This document shows, one piece after another, positions 1 to 7,600 of a stretch of DNA of 8,907 nucleotides. The notes under the pieces were generated by a model. It saw only the letters and a list, made by a program, of their open reading frames with translations. It was not told the origin of the DNA and did not search any database. Location of the stretch: assembly GCA_964604565.1 (NCBI GenBank), contig CAZRZN010000178.1, forward strand, positions 1 through 8,907. Reading direction: 5' to 3'. This DNA is from CAZRZN01 sp964604565 (GTDB lineage Bacteria > Pseudomonadota > Alphaproteobacteria > Rhodobacterales > Rhodobacteraceae). The position numbers and the translations under genes were made by a program. Every line of letters starts with the position of its first letter. Positions within the stretch are counted from its first letter, which is position 1.

Positions 1-717
1 TTCAGTCTTGCGGGCCAGCCGATGTCGCCCCCCGGGGAAAACGGCTATCTTCTGGGCAGTGACAGCCTTGGTCGTGACGTGGCCGCGGGGATCGCCCACG
101 GGGCCAAGACCTCATTGCTGATCGGTCTGCTTGCGACGCTGGTCGCGGTCTTCGTCGGCATCGTCATGGGGGCGCTGGCCGGTTACTACGGCGGGGTCAT
201 CGACAACCTGCTGATGCGCACGACAGAGATGTTTCAGACGATCCCGTCCTTCATCTTTGCCATTCTGCTGGTCGCGATCATGAAACCCTCGATCGAGAGC
301 ATCGTGATCGCCATCGCGGTCGTGTCATGGCCGGCGGTCGCCCGCCTTGTCAGGGGGGAATTCCTGTCGCTGCGCAACCGCGAGTTCGTGCAGGCGTGCC
401 ACACCCTCGGCATGGCCGACATCCGCATCATGCTGGGAGAGATCCTGCCAAACTGCCTGTCGCCCGTCATCGTCATCGGCTCGCTCATGGTGGCAACGGC
501 CATCCTGATCGAGAGCGGTCTTGCCTTTCTCGGCCTCGGCGATCCCAACATCATGAGCTGGGGCTTTCAGATCGGGGCGGGCCGCACGCTGCTGCGCTCG
601 GCCTGGTGGGTCTGCACCTTTCCGGGAATCGCCATCCTGTTGACCGTGCTGGCCATCAATCTGGTCGGCGAGGGCATCAACGACGCGCTGAACCCACGCC
701 TGAGGGAACGCACATGA
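1..717 (+). CDS. Peptide/opine-type ABC transporter permease, DppC/OppC family (5' end missing)
   Basis: Inner-membrane permease of a peptide/nickel-class ABC importer, which would pair with a second permease and the double ATPase just downstream. The frame is open from base 1, so the first in-frame ATG (22) is internal; 238 residues are visible against about 280-300 for the family, so the N-terminal cytoplasmic stretch and first membrane helix are missing. The visible part begins with the family's conserved GSDSLGRDV motif (residues 19-27). Hydrophobic segments follow at about 38-62, 82-94, 100-112, 152-178 and 203-222. The cytoplasmic coupling loop, QACHTLGMADIRIMLGEILPN in pattern (about 131-151), matches the EAA-loop that docks on the ATPase. 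The C-terminal GEGINDALNPRLR is typical of DppC. Its stop overlaps the next gene's ATG by 4 nt, so the two are probably translationally coupled. The family is secure; the substrate cannot be read from the permease. Confidence 0.93.
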   Translation, partial: FSLAGQPMSPPGENGYLLGSDSLGRDVAAGIAHGAKTSLLIGLLATLVAVFVGIVMGALAGYYGGVIDNLLMRTTEMFQTIPSFIFAILLVAIMKPSIESIVIAIAVVSWPAVARLVRGEFLSLRNREFVQACHTLGMADIRIMLGEILPNCLSPVIVIGSLMVATAILIESGLAFLGLGDPNIMSWGFQIGAGRTLLRSAWWVCTFPGIAILLTVLAINLVGEGINDALNPRLRERT

Positions 718-2351
718 GCCGCTTACTCGACATTACAGACCTGCACATCGCCCTTCCGCCGGAAAGCCAGCGGCCCTATGCGGTGCAAAAGATGAACCTG
801 CATCTTGAACCCAACGAGATCGTCTGCGTTGTCGGCGAAAGCGGGTCCGGCAAGTCGCTGACGGCGCGCGCGGTGATGGGCCTTCTGCCCAAGCCGCGCG
901 TCCGGATCGACCAGGGCAGCGTCCTCTTTCAGGGCGAGGATCTGGCCACCGCAAGCGACGACCGCCTGCGCCAGATACGCGGCTCCGACATCTCTATGAT
1001 CTTTCAGGAGCCGATGACCGCGCTGAACCCGGTGATGACCATCGGCACGCAGATCGACGAAGTCTTTCGCTTTCATGACAAGATGTCGGGCAAGGAACGC
1101 CGAAGCAGGGCGTTGGAGCTGTTGAGGGACGTGCAACTGCCGGACCCTGAACAGGCACTCAAGGCCTATCCGCACGAATTGTCGGGCGGCCAGCGCCAGC
1201 GGGCCATGATTGCAATGGCCCTAGCACTGGATCCCAAGATCCTGATTGCCGACGAACCGACCACCGCGCTGGACGTGACCACGCAGGCGCAGGTTCTCAA
1301 GCTGATCAAGGAAATGCAGGCCACGCATGGAACCGGCGTTCTGTTCATCACCCATGATTTCGGTGTCGTTGCCGACATCGCCCACAGGGTGGCGGTCATG
1401 CAAAACGGTCTGGTGGTCGAAACCGGCACCACCGATCAGGTTCTGCGCAACCCGCAGCATCCCTATACACAAGGCCTGATCGCCGCGGTTCCGGAGCTTG
1501 CACCGCGCGCGGCGCGGCCGCGGTCGACCGAAACGGTCCTCAAGGTGAACAATCTGCAAAAGACCTATCGCAGCGGCGGTGGCCTGTTCGGCGGCAAGGG
1601 CCGCGAAGTGCACGCGGCCAACGATGTGACGCTGGATCTCGCCCGGGGCGAGACCTTGGGCATCGTCGGTGAAAGCGGATCGGGCAAATCGACGGTGGCG
1701 CGCTGCATCGTGCGGCTGAATGATGCCGAAGCCGGGGAAATCCTGCTTGGCGATACCGATTTGCGGCCCCTTGGCCGGGCGGCGATGCGGCCGCACCGGT
1801 CAAAGATCCAGATGGTGTTTCAGGATCCCTACGCCTCGCTGAACCCGCGCACACGGATCGGCAAGATCATCGCGCAAGGGCCGATGATGTATGGGGCCAG
1901 CGCGGAGGAGGCGCGCAAGCGCACTCTGGAGCTGCTGGAAATCGTGGGCTTGGACAACCGCGCCTACGACCGCTTTCCGCACGAATTTTCCGGCGGACAA
2001 CGTCAGCGGATCGGCATCGCCCGGGCGCTTGCGCTGGAACCGGAGGTGTTGGTTGCGGATGAACCAGTTTCGGCGCTGGATGTGTCGATTCAGGCGCAGA
2101 TCCTGAACCTGCTGGATGAGATCCGCGACAGGATGAACCTGTCCATGATCTTCATCACGCATGACTTGCGCGTGGCGGCACAGGTCTGCGACCGGATCGC
2201 CGTCATGCAGCGCGGCAAGGTGATCGAGGTCGGCCCCACGGCCGAATTGTTTGCCGCGCCAAAGGCGACCTATACGCAGGAATTGCTGGCCGCCGTCCCG
2301 GGCAAGGGATGGTTCCTGAAGGAAGACGCCGTGCAAGCACAGGCAACTTGA
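714..2351 (+). CDS. Double ABC ATPase of a peptide-type importer (fused DppD-DppF)
   Basis: Cytoplasmic energy-coupling subunit of 545 aa with two complete nucleotide-binding domains, comparable in layout to GsiA or YejF. Domain 1: Walker A GESGSGKSL (41-49), Q-loop in IFQEP (96-100), signature LSGGQ (156-160), Walker B ILIADEP (176-182), H-loop His214. It ends in a peptide-importer tail NPQHPYTQGLIAAVP (246-260). A linker containing RAARPRST (about 265-272) joins domain 2: Walker A GESGSGKST (319-327), VFQDP (368-372), signature FSGGQ (425-429), Walker B VLVADEP (445-451), His483, and a second tail near 517-530. All catalytic residues look intact in both halves. The frame stays open far upstream to 327, inside the permease, but the ATG at 714 is chosen: it overlaps the permease stop (ATGA), has GAGGGA six bases upstream, and gives the usual N-terminus. 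The transported compound is unknown; amidase and oxidoreductase neighbours suggest a small amide rather than a dietary peptide, which is inference. Confidence 0.95.
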   Translation: MSRLLDITDLHIALPPESQRPYAVQKMNLHLEPNEIVCVVGESGSGKSLTARAVMGLLPKPRVRIDQGSVLFQGEDLATASDDRLRQIRGSDISMIFQEPMTALNPVMTIGTQIDEVFRFHDKMSGKERRSRALELLRDVQLPDPEQALKAYPHELSGGQRQRAMIAMALALDPKILIADEPTTALDVTTQAQVLKLIKEMQATHGTGVLFITHDFGVVADIAHRVAVMQNGLVVETGTTDQVLRNPQHPYTQGLIAAVPELAPRAARPRSTETVLKVNNLQKTYRSGGGLFGGKGREVHAANDVTLDLARGETLGIVGESGSGKSTVARCIVRLNDAEAGEILLGDTDLRPLGRAAMRPHRSKIQMVFQDPYASLNPRTRIGKIIAQGPMMYGASAEEARKRTLELLEIVGLDNRAYDRFPHEFSGGQRQRIGIARALALEPEVLVADEPVSALDVSIQAQILNLLDEIRDRMNLSMIFITHDLRVAAQVCDRIAVMQRGKVIEVGPTAELFAAPKATYTQELLAAVPGKGWFLKEDAVQAQAT

Positions 2352-2359
2352 ACCATGGG

Positions 2360-2364
2360 CGGAG
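2360..2364 (+). promoter_or_regulatory. Ribosome binding site of the first amidase, ambiguous start
   Basis: A purine-rich CGGAG (GGAG at 2361-2364) lies only one base before the ATG at 2366 but seven bases before an in-frame TTG at 2372 (codon 3). Spacing therefore favours TTG 2372, while start-codon identity favours ATG 2366. The two proteins differ by only two residues. Confidence 0.4.
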
Positions 2365-2365
2365 A

Positions 2366-3763
2366 ATGACCTTGGACGTTGAAAATCCCTACCTGTCTTT
2401 GGCGGATCTGGCCCGGGCCTACCGGTCCGGCGCAGCCCGACCAAGCGAGGTTACCAGAGCGCAGCTTGATCGGATCGAACGCCTGAACCCGAAGATCGGC
2501 GCCTTCCAGACGATCTATGCCGAAGACGCCATGATGATGGCAGAGGCAGCGGACAGACTGTTCGCCACCGGCATGGCGGTCGGTCCGTTTCACGGCATTC
2601 CCTTTGGCCTGAAGGATATATGCGACGTCGAGGGGCGTGTCACCACCGGCGGTTCCAAGGCAATGGCGGATCGCGTCTCGCCGGTGACCGGAACGCTGGC
2701 CCGGCGGCTGTTCGCCGCGGGCGGCATCATGCTGGGCAAGACCAAGACGGTGGAATGCGCCTTTGGCGGCTGGGGCACGAACCAGAAGATGGGCACGCCC
2801 TGGAACCCGTGGGATATGGACACGCCTCGCGTGCCCGGTGGATCTTCGTCCGGGACCGGAACGGGCGTCGCCGCTGGCATGGCGATCTGTGGCGTTGGCA
2901 CCGATACCGGCGGCTCGGTGCGTCTGCCGGCGGCCTATTGCGGGCTGGTCGGGTTGAAAGTGACCGAAGGCCGCCTTCCGACGGACGGCATCCTGCCGCT
3001 GTCGCACACGCTGGACACGCCCGGCCCCATGGCCAGATCGGTCGAGGACGCCCTGCTGATGTTCCTGGCCATGGATGGCGCCGAGGGCTGGGCCATCGAG
3101 CGCGATCAGCGCAAGGCACAGGGATTGTTCGGAGATCTGGCGCGCGGTGTGACGGGCCTGCGGCTGGGGATCATGGACGCGCAGGAACGCGCGGCCTGCG
3201 CGGCGGATGTGCTGGACGCCTATGATGCCGCGCTGGACCTGCTCCGCCATCTGGGCGCCGACCTCGTGCCGTTTTCCGCGTCAAGGCCCTACGCCGACCT
3301 CACGGCGGCTTGTGGCACGCTTATCGGGGCCGAGGGCTATTTCCATCACCGCAACCTGTATGACCAACCGGACCTGCCACTTGACGAGGATGTGCGCGGG
3401 CGGATGCTTGCGGCCCGCGACGTGACAGCGCTGGACTATCAGCAGATGCTGGTTGACCGCGCACGGGGCAAGGCGGGTTATCTTGACCTGATGAACGGGT
3501 TCGATGCCTTGCTGACGCCCTCCATGACAACCACAGCGCCGGCCCTAAAAGACGTGGATCAGGCGATCTCTCCGGGGCATTTCACGCGCCATGTGAACTA
3601 TTTCGGGATGTGCGCGCTATCCGTTCCATCCGGTCTGTCGGAGGCGGGGTTGCCCACCAGCCTGCAAGTGATCGCCCGGCCGGACGATGAGGCCATGGCA
3701 TTGCGGGTCGGCGCCGCATTCGAGGCGGCCCGGTCCCCGATCGCATGGCCTGAATTGACCTGA
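2366..3763 (+). CDS. Amidase-signature family hydrolase (first amidase)
   Basis: Probable cytoplasmic amide hydrolase of 465 aa, typical AS-family length. The catalytic Ser-cisSer-Lys triad is visible: Lys83 in GIPFGLKD, cis-Ser160 in VPGGSSSG, and nucleophile Ser184 in GTDTGGSVR. The Ser-Ser gap of 24 residues matches FAAH as I recall it (Ser217/Ser241). The core then continues with PAAYCGLVGLK (188-198) and PLSHTLDTPGPMARSV (211-226). The glycine-rich motif reads GGSSSGTGTG instead of the commoner GGSSGG, a mild variation outside the triad. The frame is open to an ATG at 2309, but that lies inside the ATPase gene, so 2366 (or TTG 2372) is preferred. The gene starts 14 nt after the ATPase stop, so it is very likely co-transcribed with the importer and acts on the imported compound. 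It is not a convincing GatA: no gatB or gatC lies nearby. The substrate is unknown. Confidence 0.9.
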   Translation: MTLDVENPYLSLADLARAYRSGAARPSEVTRAQLDRIERLNPKIGAFQTIYAEDAMMMAEAADRLFATGMAVGPFHGIPFGLKDICDVEGRVTTGGSKAMADRVSPVTGTLARRLFAAGGIMLGKTKTVECAFGGWGTNQKMGTPWNPWDMDTPRVPGGSSSGTGTGVAAGMAICGVGTDTGGSVRLPAAYCGLVGLKVTEGRLPTDGILPLSHTLDTPGPMARSVEDALLMFLAMDGAEGWAIERDQRKAQGLFGDLARGVTGLRLGIMDAQERAACAADVLDAYDAALDLLRHLGADLVPFSASRPYADLTAACGTLIGAEGYFHHRNLYDQPDLPLDEDVRGRMLAARDVTALDYQQMLVDRARGKAGYLDLMNGFDALLTPSMTTTAPALKDVDQAISPGHFTRHVNYFGMCALSVPSGLSEAGLPTSLQVIARPDDEAMALRVGAAFEAARSPIAWPELT

Positions 3764-3773
3764 CCCGGTCGGA

Positions 3774-3818
3774 CCCTCGGGGACCGCAGCATACCCATCG
3801 GTCCCGGAGGGCGATTTT
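3774..3818 (+). terminator. Rho-independent terminator after the importer-amidase operon
   Basis: The arms CCCTCGGGGACCG (3774-3786) and CGGTCCCGGAGGG (3799-3811) pair over 13 positions with a single G-G mismatch. The loop is 12 nt, and the tract CGATTTT follows (Ts at 3815-3818). It lies 10 nt after the amidase stop, where an operon end is expected. The U-tract is short, so termination may be partial. Confidence 0.7.
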
Positions 3819-3843
3819 CAAGCGGTCGGAACAGGTCTATCAT
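3815..3843 (+). promoter_or_regulatory. Candidate sigma70-type promoter for the molybdoenzyme gene
   Basis: TTTTCA (3815-3820, 4 of 6 to the -35 consensus) and TATCAT (3838-3843, 5 of 6 to the -10 consensus) are separated by exactly 17 bases. Transcription would begin near 3850, giving a leader of about 48 nt before the ATG at 3898. The -35 box overlaps the T-tract of the upstream terminator. Prediction is by eye only. Confidence 0.4.
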
Positions 3844-3883
3844 GACAGTTGAACACCGTGACGCGTGGCTGACCGCGTTGCAC

Positions 3884-3892
3884 AAGGGGAGG
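3884..3892 (+). promoter_or_regulatory. Strong ribosome binding site deciding the molybdoenzyme start
   Basis: AAGGGGAGG lies five bases before the ATG at 3898. The in-frame GTG at 3865 would add 11 residues, has no comparable site, and its coding sequence would contain this ribosome binding site. The ATG is therefore chosen. Confidence 0.75.
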
Positions 3893-3897
3893 CTCTC

Positions 3898-6150
3898 ATG
3901 GCCGACGGTTCCAGCAAACAAACGCGGATCACCTCCAGTCACTGGGGGGCGTTCGAGGTCGACGTCCAAGACGGCCGCATCGTGGCAACCCGGCCCTTCG
4001 CGGCGGACCCCGATCCGCACGCCATTCCTGACATCCTGCCCGACGCGGTGCATCACCGGACACGCATCGCCCGCCCCTCCATCCGTCGCGGATGGCTGGA
4101 CCGTCGCGACAGGACCGGGCGCGGCACGGATGATTTCGTCGAATTGCCATGGGATGAGGCGCTGGACATCGCCGCCAAGGAAATCGACCGCATCCGCGAC
4201 ACGCATGGCAACGAGGCGATCTTTGGCGGCTCCTACGGGTGGGGATCGGCCGGACGGTTTCACCACGCGCAAAGCCAGGTCCACCGCTTCCTGAACTGCC
4301 TAGGTGGCTACGTCGCCTCCTTCGGCAGCTATTCGACAGGCTGTGCGCAGGCGATCATGCCGCATGTCTTCGGTGTCAATTTTCTGACGCTGAACTATGA
4401 GCATCAGGACGGTTGGCACACCATCCACGAACATACCGAAACGCTGGTCATGTTCGGCGGGATCAACCCGAAGAACGCCAAGGTCAGCATGGGCGGCGTG
4501 ACCGAACATGAGACCGCAGGCTGGTTCGACAGATTCGCGGCCAAGGGGATGCGCTGCATCAACATCGGGCCCCAGCGGTCGGATTCGCCAGAGGGTTGTG
4601 AATGGCTGCCGGTGCGGCCGGGATCGGACACGGCACTGATGCTGGCGCTGGCCCATGTGCTCCAGACAGAGGGATTGACGGATACAGATTTCCTTGACCG
4701 CTGCACCACGGGCTTCGACCGGTTTCTGCCCTATCTCATGGGGGAGAGCGATGGACAGGCCAAAACGCCTGAATGGGCCGCGCCGATCTGCGGAGCCGAT
4801 CCACAGTCCATCCGCGATCTGGCCCGGCGCATGGCGACAACCCGCACGTTGATCACCGTCGCGTGGTCGCTGCAGCGCGCCGAACATGGCGAGCAACCCT
4901 ATTGGATGTCCGCGGTTCTGGGCTCGATGCTGGGCCAGATCGGACTGCCGGGCGGCGGCGTCGGCTATGGCTACGGGGCCATCGGCGGCGTCGGAAAATC
5001 CCTGATCGGCATGCGCGGTATGACCTTTTCCCAAGGACAGAACCCCGTGAAAAAGGTGATCCCCGTCGCGCGCATCGGGGATATGCTGCGCAATCCCGGA
5101 CAGCCCTATGATTTCAACGGCAAGCGAGAGCCTTACCCCGATATCCGCCTGATCTACTGGGCCGGCGGCAACCCATACCATCACCATCAGGACCTCAACG
5201 CCCTTCATGAGGCCTGGCAGCAGCCGGAAACGATCATCGTGAACGAACCGTGGTGGACGCCGACCGCCAAACGCGCCGATATCGTCTTTCCCGCAACCAC
5301 CCCCTATGAACGCGAGGATATCGGCAGGTCGAACCTCGACGACTATTTGTTCCACATGCCGCAACTTATCCCGCCGGTGGGTGAGGCGCGCGACGACTAT
5401 GACATCTTTGCCGGCATGGCGGACCGCATGGGTGCGGGCGACAGCTTTACCGAGGGCAAGACCTCGACCGAGTGGATCGGCCTGCTTTACGCCGAATACC
5501 GCCGCATGGCCGCCGCACAGGGCGTCGACGTGCCCGATCTGGAAACCCTCAAGTCAGAGAACTGGGTGCGCCTGCCGATCCGGGCAGACGGCCCCAACCG
5601 CACGCTTTTTGCACCTTTCCGCGAAGATCCGGAAGGCAGGCCGCTGCCCACGCCATCAGGCAGGATCGAGATCTTTTCCGAAACGATCGACAGCTTTGGC
5701 TATCATGATTGCCCGGGACATCCGGTTTGGCTGCCCCCGTCGGAGTGGCACGGAACAGCAAAGCCGGATTGCCCGCTGCACCTTGTGTCGCCGCAGCCCG
5801 GAGACAAGCTGCACAGCCAATTGGAAAGCGCCCTTGCCGATGTGCCGGGCGCGCGCCCGGTCACGCTCATCCTGAACTCGCAGGACGCAACGTCGCGCGG
5901 GATTGTCAGCGGCGACCTTGTTCGGGTGTTCAACGCGCGTGGCGCCTGCCGGGCACGGGCCGATGTGTCAGATACGATCCGCGCGGGTGTTGTGGCGCTG
6001 CCGACCGGTGCATGGTTCGGCGATCCCGGCGGCAATATCGATCCGGACGGAAATCCGAACGTGCTGACGCGCGATGTGGGGACCTCCCTGCTCGGTCAGG
6101 GGTGCAGCGCGCATACGACGCTTGTCGATGTGGCCAAGGCGGAGGGCTGA
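3898..6150 (+). CDS. Molybdopterin-dependent S-/N-oxide reductase, BisC/DMSO-reductase/TMAO-reductase family
   Basis: Bis-MGD molybdoenzyme of 750 aa, the usual length for a cytoplasmic BisC-type enzyme. Family members reduce biotin sulfoxide, methionine sulfoxide, DMSO or TMAO. The N-terminus (SSHWGAFEVDVQDGRIVA, 13-30) is the family start, with no twin-arginine signal and no cysteine in the first 100 residues, so there is no N-terminal Fe-S cluster and the enzyme should stay in the cytoplasm. In GSYGWGSAGR (111-120), Tyr113 and Trp115 align with Tyr114 and Trp116 of Rhodobacter DMSO reductase. Ser146 in GSYSTGCAQ aligns with its molybdenum ligand Ser147. Cofactor-binding motifs include WAGGNPYHHHQD (421-432), LHSQ (638-641), LNSQDATSRGIVSGD (659-673) and GNPNVLTRDVGTS (718-730). 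The 165-205 stretch (GWHTIHEHTET, then GGINPKNAK) looks divergent from the E. coli enzymes as I remember them. No membrane anchor, cytochrome or chaperone gene is adjacent, so the electron donor is unknown. The family is certain, the substrate is not. Confidence 0.93.
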   Translation: MADGSSKQTRITSSHWGAFEVDVQDGRIVATRPFAADPDPHAIPDILPDAVHHRTRIARPSIRRGWLDRRDRTGRGTDDFVELPWDEALDIAAKEIDRIRDTHGNEAIFGGSYGWGSAGRFHHAQSQVHRFLNCLGGYVASFGSYSTGCAQAIMPHVFGVNFLTLNYEHQDGWHTIHEHTETLVMFGGINPKNAKVSMGGVTEHETAGWFDRFAAKGMRCINIGPQRSDSPEGCEWLPVRPGSDTALMLALAHVLQTEGLTDTDFLDRCTTGFDRFLPYLMGESDGQAKTPEWAAPICGADPQSIRDLARRMATTRTLITVAWSLQRAEHGEQPYWMSAVLGSMLGQIGLPGGGVGYGYGAIGGVGKSLIGMRGMTFSQGQNPVKKVIPVARIGDMLRNPGQPYDFNGKREPYPDIRLIYWAGGNPYHHHQDLNALHEAWQQPETIIVNEPWWTPTAKRADIVFPATTPYEREDIGRSNLDDYLFHMPQLIPPVGEARDDYDIFAGMADRMGAGDSFTEGKTSTEWIGLLYAEYRRMAAAQGVDVPDLETLKSENWVRLPIRADGPNRTLFAPFREDPEGRPLPTPSGRIEIFSETIDSFGYHDCPGHPVWLPPSEWHGTAKPDCPLHLVSPQPGDKLHSQLESALADVPGARPVTLILNSQDATSRGIVSGDLVRVFNARGACRARADVSDTIRAGVVALPTGAWFGDPGGNIDPDGNPNVLTRDVGTSLLGQGCSAHTTLVDVAKAEG

Positions 6151-6177
6151 AACCCGGACACTGCCGGGCCCGGTCCG

Positions 6178-6199
6178 GAAGCGCCTCTCAGTGCGCTTC
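6178..6199. terminator. Weak bidirectional hairpin between convergent genes
   Basis: GAAGCGC (6178-6184) and GCGCTTC (6193-6199) form a perfect 7-bp stem with an 8-nt loop. It sits in the 47-nt gap between the molybdoenzyme stop and the convergent amidase and overlaps that amidase's stop codon. A GC-rich inverted repeat lies beside it (CCGGAC 6154-6159, GTCCGG 6173-6178). There is no T-run on either side, so intrinsic termination is doubtful. Confidence 0.35.
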
Positions 6200-7592
6200 A
6201 GACTGGGTCCGCCACGTCCGGCATCGGCCATGCCGCCTCGATCACGGATCCGGCGGCAAGCAGAACATCCTCGCGGAACCGGCCCGCTACCAGCTGCACG
6301 CCGATGGGCCGCCCCTCGACCGCCCCTGTCGCAACGGCCAGCGCGGGCATCCCCATGACCGGCAGCCCCCGTTGGGTCAGTTGCGCCTCGAACACACTCA
6401 GGAAGTCTGCCTCGGACTTAACGTCAAGCTGCTGATCAAAGGGCAAGGCACCGGAAACCGGACAGATCAGCACCGGATACTCCTGCAGGAAGACTTCCCA
6501 TTCGCGGATCAGGGTGGCGCGCCTTTGCAAGACGGTCATGACCTTCTCGAAGGTAACGGTCCCGGCCTCCCGGCCCATCAGATCAAAGACGAATTTCGAA
6601 TCCGGCTCTGCTTCGCGGGTCATCAGGGCGCCGGCGGCGAATTGCGTTTCGGCCATCCAGAGCGTCGCATTGATCTCCGCGGCTTCGCGGATCGGTGGGC
6701 AGGCGATTTCTTCGATCTCCCACCCGTCCTCTTCAAGGCACTTCGCGGCATTGGCCAGCGCGGTCTTTACCGATGCATCGACGGCCATTCCATCCGGCGC
6801 AAGCGTCAGCGCCGCGCGTTTCTTCCAGACACCGGACTCCTGCGCGGCAGGCACGTACCATGAATCCCGCACATCCGGCATCGCCATCGCCTGCAACGAC
6901 AGACGAATATCGGCGATGCTGCGGGCGATCGGCCCGGACACGGCCATCACCTGTGCGCCGATATATCTGTCGCCCGAAGTCGCGTTGTGGGCTGGGACAC
7001 GGCCCAGCGTCGGGCGCAATCCGTGCAGCCCGCAGGCATAGGCGGGATACCGGATCGATCCGGCGATATCCGTGCCATGGCCAACAGCGCAGATGCCTGC
7101 CGCCACGGCCGCGGCCGCCCCGCCGGACGACCCCCCCGGCGTTATCGCGCTGTTGCGTGGGTTCAGGGTCTGGCCGTGCAGATCGTTCTTGGTGAACCAG
7201 CGCAGGGAAAAAGCGGGCGTGTTGCTGCGCCCGATGATGATCCCGCCCGCTTTGCGGATGTTCGCGACAACCGGTGTGTCCTCTGTCGCGACATTGTCCC
7301 TGAGGATCTTCAGTCCGTTGGTCGTGGCAAACCCGGCCTGATCGACATTGACCTTGGTCGTAAAGGGCACGCCCGCCATCGGGCCTGCATCCTCTCCGCG
7401 CGCGATCTTTTCATCTATCTCGCGCGCGGACGTCAGCGCCTCGTCGCGGTTGTCCTGAACGACCGCGTTGATTGCCGGGTTGACCGCATCCATGCGGGCG
7501 ATATGCGCCTGCGTGACCTCCACCGCCGACATCGAGCGTTCACGCACCGCCTGTGCGATTTCTGACGCGGAAAGTCGGAACGGATCGGTCAT
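6198..7592 (-). CDS. Amidase-signature family hydrolase (second amidase)
   Basis: Probable cytoplasmic amide hydrolase of 464 aa, nearly the same length as the first amidase in this window. The triad is complete: Lys80 in GVPFTTKVNVD, cis-Ser155 in TPGGSSGG (151-158), and nucleophile Ser179 in GTDIAGSIR. Both spacings (75 and 24) equal those I recall for FAAH. One Gly of the usual GGS is Ala177, a tolerated-looking change. The core continues PAYACGLHGLRPT (183-195), then SGPIARS (219-225). The ATG at 7592 is chosen over upstream starts reaching 7790: it has AGGAG eight bases upstream, the family N-terminus begins here (FRLSASEIAQAVRERSMSAVEV), and the upstream translation (SRSTARDRDRLH and onward) is not protein-like. 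The two amidases share little beyond motifs, so they are distant paralogues. It converges on the molybdoenzyme and has separate control. An amide-hydrolysis role is secure at family level; its substrate and its link to the importer are inference. Confidence 0.9.
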   Translation of the reverse strand: MTDPFRLSASEIAQAVRERSMSAVEVTQAHIARMDAVNPAINAVVQDNRDEALTSAREIDEKIARGEDAGPMAGVPFTTKVNVDQAGFATTNGLKILRDNVATEDTPVVANIRKAGGIIIGRSNTPAFSLRWFTKNDLHGQTLNPRNSAITPGGSSGGAAAAVAAGICAVGHGTDIAGSIRYPAYACGLHGLRPTLGRVPAHNATSGDRYIGAQVMAVSGPIARSIADIRLSLQAMAMPDVRDSWYVPAAQESGVWKKRAALTLAPDGMAVDASVKTALANAAKCLEEDGWEIEEIACPPIREAAEINATLWMAETQFAAGALMTREAEPDSKFVFDLMGREAGTVTFEKVMTVLQRRATLIREWEVFLQEYPVLICPVSGALPFDQQLDVKSEADFLSVFEAQLTQRGLPVMGMPALAVATGAVEGRPIGVQLVAGRFREDVLLAAGSVIEAAWPMPDVADPV

Positions 7593-7600
7593 CTTGCGCA

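Noticed and set aside
327..713. N-terminal extension of the double ATPase
   Set aside because: This stretch is the permease gene in another frame. The ATG at 714 with its ribosome binding site and stop overlap is the proper start.
2270..3250. Open frame of 326 codons on the minus strand
   Set aside because: It spans the end of the ATPase and the first amidase, both with intact motifs on the plus strand. The translation is low-complexity and unlike a real protein.
2366..3763. Calling the first amidase GatA, the glutamyl-tRNA amidotransferase subunit
   Set aside because: It shares the AS fold, but no gatB or gatC is adjacent and it sits in a transporter operon, so a catabolic or processing amidase is more likely.
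4300..5364. Open frame of 354 codons on the minus strand
   Set aside because: It is a shadow of the molybdoenzyme gene, whose conserved motifs run straight through the region. No ribosome binding site or domain supports the antisense reading.
5709..6863. Open frame of 384 codons on the plus strand
   Set aside because: It overlaps the end of the molybdoenzyme gene in another frame and runs antisense into the second amidase. It cannot be reconciled with either gene's clear motifs.
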